The position numbers were made by a program, and so were the translations under genes. This document shows, piece by piece, positions 12,701 through 18,700 of a stretch of 21,226 nucleotides of DNA; position 1 is the first letter of the stretch, and each line of letters starts with the position of its first letter. The DNA is from Mnemiopsis leidyi (Eukaryota; Ctenophora; Tentaculata; Lobata; Bolinopsidae): contig JH153403.1 in the NCBI GenBank assembly GCA_000226015.1, positions 256,637 to 277,862 of the forward strand. Direction: 5' to 3'. Below the pieces are notes generated by a model that made no database searches, was not told where the DNA came from, and saw only the letters and a list, made by a program, of their open reading frames with translations.

Positions 12701-15700
12701 ATGTCACTTCGAGTAATATGTGGTTACAGTAGCAGTATAAGTTGGAAAAGCCAGATAAACGGTGTGAAAATAGTTTAAACTTCACAGGGTCTTCTAAGAC
12801 GAAGGACACGATCTAGAGATATGTGTTTTAAAAACAGATCTTGTAAATTCTCTACCCAACTCTACCCAACTCTACCTAGCTCTACTCCGATAGCGGACCA
12901 GAAACCTGTAGTTCGTAGTAGTGTAGTAGTGTAGTAGGGTCTCCGCCCTCCTGGGAATAGAATAACTCTGGTTCGGGGTTGATCACACACACAACCCATG
13001 TTAGACTTTATCACACACACAAGCCATGTTGTTAGACTTTATCACACACACAAGCCATGTTAGACTTGATCACACACAAGCCATGCTGGACTTGATCACA
13101 CACACAAGCCATATTGGACTTGATCACACACACAAGCCATGTTGGACTTTATCACACACACCAGCCATGTTAGACTTGATCACACACACAACCATGTTGG
13201 ACTTGATCACACAGACAAGCCATGCTGGACTTGATCACACACACAAGCTATGTTGGACTTGATCGCACACAGAAGCCATGTTGGACTTGATCACACACAC
13301 ACAAGCCTTGGTGGACTTGATCACACAGACATATGCCATGTTAGACTTTATCACACACATACAAGCCATGTTAGACTTGATCACACAGACAAGCCATGTT
13401 GGACTTTATCACACAGACAAGCCATGCTGGACTTGATCGCACACAGAAGCCATGCTGGACTTGATCACACAGACAAGCCATGTTGGAACTGTTTTTATAC
13501 CCTCATTATTTAACAAGTCCTTCAACATACTTGGGTGGGTAAATTATCTATATTTATTCAAACAGTACTGTATAGACAAGTTCTACATTTAATGTTCAAG
13601 TAGTAAGTCGGGTATACATGATATATCATGGTAGCTTTTACATTATCTTTTTGTATTATATTTTTGCGTCTGCGTCAAAAGACAAAGAGTAACGACCTTA
13701 ATAATTTAGATCTTTGATCTGACATTTGGCTGTATTGGAAACAAAGCCCAAAATCAACTTCACTTTGAAATTCTGTCCGATTTCCGATACGTAAACACCA
13801 AAGATTCCTTAAATTTGCCAAACATGCGGCCACCAAAGTAAGTGTCTGAAAGCTGTCCACTGTCGTGTAGAAACACTGTTTGTACAAGGTCCCGGTAAAT
13901 GTAAACTTGATTTAATTAGTGTTTGTTACATTACTGCCCTGTGTTAAATGTTGCCCGATGTATGCGTTACGCGGTAAATGACAGTACGTTTAACAAAAGA
14001 AGAGGCGTGGTCTACCCTACCCATTATTTTCTCAAGCACTTCTCCTCTTCATTTAATGAACGAACGAAAATACAATGATCAATAGCCATCCGTTTACACT
14101 TACAGGACAATCGAATTGGCCGTCCATTTGAAATAAAGTCATGTTCGCTAGAACGTCATTAGCAATAATCAAATATCCCGTTTCCCGCGGTTGAAATAGC
14201 AACGATTACGTACTGCATGAATACAGTAGGTTTCTTTACCAGGGAGCTGTGTTCTAATCGGGTCCTGTCTCTGAGTTTTACCTACTTTTTCAGGCGCCAA
14301 GCAAGCTCTGGTGAGCTCTCTTAATAACGACGATTTGTGAGATTTGATCATGGAGTTTAACGTTTTCAGAGTAGGTTTATCTAGTGAATTCCGGGAATTC
14401 TTGGTGATGATATCGCACAGACAGCGGCAGATAAAGATCATGGACAGAGTGATTCAACACATGACATTAGTAGTTAGAAGTTGTACTTGCACTTCTACTA
14501 CTGCTACTACTACTAATACTTGCACTACTTCTCACTGTTTAAAAAGTTGGAGCTATTTTTAATTAGCACAGCACCGAAATGAGGGAATATTACAGTATTT
14601 TTGCCTGTAAGACTATAATAGAATCCTGTCACACAAGTAGTTGCACCTACTAAGGTTACACCCGGAAGCCTAATCAATCCTCTGCAATCATCAACTTTTT
14701 AGAAATACGACATTTTGTATGAAAGAGCTTCATCTCAAATTTGTCAGTCTGTAGTCTGTTCAATAAACTATTGAAATTTTGTAGTGTGAACACTTACTCC
14801 AAGCTAGATTTGTACACATTATATGACGTGGTGCCGAAAAACTCTAGAAATTTCACCAAAAAGGTGAACACTTTCCAGCATCACGAGACTAACCACGTGA
14901 TAAGTATCCAGCTCGCTGATTGGCTAGGAAGGGTGATTAGTGTGGAGCTGGTGGTAACTTCACCTTGAGTAGGAGAGGGAGCGATGTAGCGCCCTATCTG
15001 AATCGTAGAGGGGAGTGAGAAGGTAACTCTCTTTCTCATGTTGGGGGAATGTGTAGACAGTTACACGCCGACACTTCACGCTCTTTACACTCTCTTTACA
15101 CTCTTTACACTCACTCTTTACACACACACATTCTTTACACACACTCTTTACACACACTCTTTACACACACTCTTTACACGTCTTACAAGTTGGACATACC
15201 AAATATACGATCATCCGTAATACTGTACAAGTTAAGGAGAGTTGAGAAACCACATTTATTACCATACTTTTCTGTCAGACAGCTTAAATAATATTCACGC
15301 GCCTCATTTACTGAGCGTTCCGCCCGAAAGGAGGGAACAAGCTGAAGAGATGCTAGGGAAAGAGATCAGCTGCCGATATTACAGTTCAGATTCCTGATCA
15401 GATAGAGAGGAAAGAGAGCAGCTGCCGATATTACAGTTCAGATTCCTGATCAGAGAGAGAGGAAAGAGAGCAGCTGCCGATATTACAGTTCAGATTCCTG
15501 CTCAGAACCTGACAAGAAGGATGACTCATGATCAGGACAGCTATCTAGAGCTTCAATAAATATGACTGCCCGGCTTCTCTCCGCATATTTTGAGAGACAG
15601 TTTTAAGTTGAGGTTGTGTCACGTGACCTCCTTTTTGACGGGGATTGGATAAGGGAGAGAGTTTTTTGATGAATTCGCGGAGGATTGAAGCTTCGGATAT

Positions 15701-18700
15701 TTATATTGACGTTTGATTCGATGAAGCTGAGTTTAGACTGACAAATTTGGGATCAGGATTTGATGAGCGGTATATGATTTGACAGGCGATGTATATATTG
15801 CTCACGTGCATGCAAATTTTGAGAGGGAATGATCGCTAAAATGAAATGACGTTGAATTGACGAGGTCGTTTAATTTTGCTACATGAGTAATAGAAGAAAG
15901 TAAAACCGAGGAATTTTGGCTTAGTTCCAATTAAACCTCTTAAACGAGAAATAACTTTTAATGAGCTGTTGACGGACAGCTTTTTAAACGGCTGGTCAGA
16001 TGGGCTTTGAAGTTTGAGACACATTCCATCAAATTCCATAGTCCTATGTCCGTGTATCATATCTCGATTTGGGATAAGTCTGGCCTCATTAATTGCGGCT
16101 ACTAATATTTTAACTTCAGTACCTCAATAGCGCTATAACAGCTCTGATGAAAAGCGCGATGAATATTTGTTATAAATTTAGATACCAAACTTTTGAATAA
16201 ACAGCATCATCATTATCTGCCATTTTTACGCAGAACTTAACATAATATGTTACTAAAATTGACCCTCTGAAACTGACTTCACTTCTAAAAATAACACCTC
16301 CAAACTGCCGTGCAGTGCAAGCACCAGCCTTCAACAGACAGGGAACCGCAGCACAAAGGGGTGGTGCGAGCCTGAACAATAGCGCGCAGGCACGTGCACG
16401 GAAATGCATATTGCAGCATAAAGGTGCGAAGCCGTGCAGCGAGAGTTGTTGGACACGTTTCAGAGGAAGTTCCAGGTCAGACTGGATAGAAGTTACTGGG
16501 AAGTTAGGTTGGGATAGGTTCACTGTAACACTGGCTTGAGCTAATCGTAATAATCCTGACTGTACGTATAACGTAATCTAGTGTTCTGACTTCCGCATGG
16601 ACTTAGAAAGTTAAAGATTCGAAAAGCAATAAATTCAAAGTGAGCCATCTCATAACCGCGAAGTTTGGCAGTCTCGAAATCCGAGTACGTATATTTTGCA
16701 TTACTTGAAAGTATCCATATTAAATCTGAATTATACCGTTAAGAGCGGACATTTATCTTGAACGGCAAAAGTCCTGGTTTTGCCATCCAAATTAAAAACA
16801 CAGTTCCTACTCAAATTATAGTTATACTACTCATATCCAATCAATGGACATGAATAATTGCAAAACGAAATCATACCCAGTTTCACGCCTTAGCAGCTAA
16901 TGGTACGGACTGGTTTAACTTTTAAAGTCTAAACTAGTGTTTAAAGTTCGACACCGCAACTTGCAACTTTGATCGATACGGTTTGTCCAAAACCCCACAC
17001 ACAGTGTTTTCTAAAAGAACTTAGGCACTGTCCAGAACACTGTACAAGAAAAAGCAACTTTGACCGATTTCACTTGCTCAAAGAGGTACCACAAGTACTT
17101 TGCTGCAGCACCAATCTGTTCCATGACACAAGTCACACATAAAGTCCTACAATGAGCTTAACCCCTCGCACGGGAACCACGTTTAAGCGGCGGTCTAAAC
17201 GGAAAAAATGTTAAACAAGCACAAACGAGAGCCCGATAAACCGACCTGAGCCGACGATGGAGTTAAAGTAGTCCAGCCAAACGTCCGTTTGAGCTTGTGT
17301 CTCGCACTGCATCAGATATGTTTCGGCTGTGTTATTGGGCTTGTTCGCTACCATCAGGGTGATTCCTGAAAAAGGGGACGAGTTTAAAACTTTTTGGGAT
17401 TTGAGAGGTTGGGTAAGTACTTTTGTCGAGCAGTGTGTAGATTGATTGCCCGTCACGGCTTTGTGAGTTCAGGGGTGTCAGACTTTCAGGAATCTCTATG
17501 GTCAGTTTCAAGACGTGTTAATACGATATATTAGCACTTTAAATCGTTAGATTTTCTGATCTTGTCCAGCATATATTGTCATCTTTCAACAGTATCAATT
17601 GTGTTACAATAAGATGAATAACTCAGTCTGCAAATCCGGTAAGAAATTGCTGCCACAAACTGTAATACGTGGACAGCTGGGTGTCAGATATAGACCAAAT
17701 CGCTCCTATTAGCTATAATTAGGTGTAATTTCCGGGACCCCGCCTGATTATGGTGTGCATTTTGCTTCACCTACACAGTACACGTACTTGAATATGCAGG
17801 TGCAAAGTTTACATGTGCATAAACATTTTTGCACGTTTTTTGCGCGTTTAAGAGATAGTAGGAAGCTTGTGGGGTATGATTTGGGTAAATTAGTAGAATC
17901 AAATTTAAGGCAGCTCACGAAGTACAAAAATACTTTGTATGCAGTGCAACAGTTACAAAGCAAATGTCTCTAATCGGGTTTGCCAAGAAAATGAGGATGG
18001 TCAAGTCACCCTTCGCAATTGATCATATCATTATCACCGTGTGTACAATTAGACATACAAGAAATCAGAAAATTCACAAAAATGCTATGAAATGCATCAT
18101 TGTATAAAATAATTGTTTCTTTGTACAGTAAAAAAAGGAATCGAAAACCATAAGCTTTTCTTTGTAAAACAAAAAAGAATCACAAACCATAAGTTTTCTT
18201 GTCGATGGCATATTTGTCCACAACACACAGGTAGTAGAGAGGGATTGCAAGACGGACTTCGCCTTCCCTGTTTTTTCGAATGACTAAGCTTGTGTAGTTT
18301 GAGTGCCCTGAAACATGCAGCAGTCAGCTTTCCATGAGATAAACTGTTTAAAATGTGACACAAATTGTCAACACTTCATTGGCCTTGGCAGAGAAAGAAA
18401 GAAAGAACTCTTTGTAATACAAGTGAAAGGAACTTTTGTTGATTAAATATTGAGTGTGATTATCAGAATGTGAAATGACTCAAAATCGAAATTATTGTTC
18501 GATGATAAATACGAGATATTTTATGCATAAGCGTTAAATACTATTCTATGAAAAAATAATAATTTTGTGATAATAGCTAAACATGACTTTGTTGCAACCC
18601 TATTTCAAACTTTTGTAAAACAGGCTCGTGTAACCTTGTGTGTCAGTATTCAGAATAGTAACTTTGGAAAAATAAACTAACTCATATTGTCTGTATCGAC

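Larger units (their letters stand above)
11032..17245 (-). other. Large intron (6.2 kb) between PH and PTB exons
   Basis: It is bounded by GTCGGT and a ctctcag acceptor (phase 1). It contains the 18-copy minisatellite (12981-13488), the 52-bp triplicate (15357-15505), a ctctttacac array (about 15080-15180), a roughly 23-bp tandem (11668-11783), a 53-bp duplication (12023-12116), a ctctacccaa run (12850-12885) and a GC-rich patch near 16310-16470. Two plus-strand reading frames near 14350 and 14741 are open for about 70 codons without recognisable similarity. Phase joins the flanking exons seamlessly, so no exon is needed here. Confidence 0.7.

Noticed and set aside
13026-13513. Plus-strand frames with repeated LDHTHKPCW-like peptides
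   Set aside because: These follow the minisatellite and shift frame between units of varying length; no start context, splice sites or conservation pattern.
14960-15291. Frames over the ctctttacac array on both strands (Cys/Lys/Val or Leu/Tyr/Thr repeats)
   Set aside because: Low-complexity translation of a tandem repeat, open in several frames at once.
16170-16539. Overlapping 117-codon minus and 74-codon plus frames
   Set aside because: Both strands are open because the patch is GC-rich; neither resembles a known protein, and the flanking Dok exons join in phase without it.
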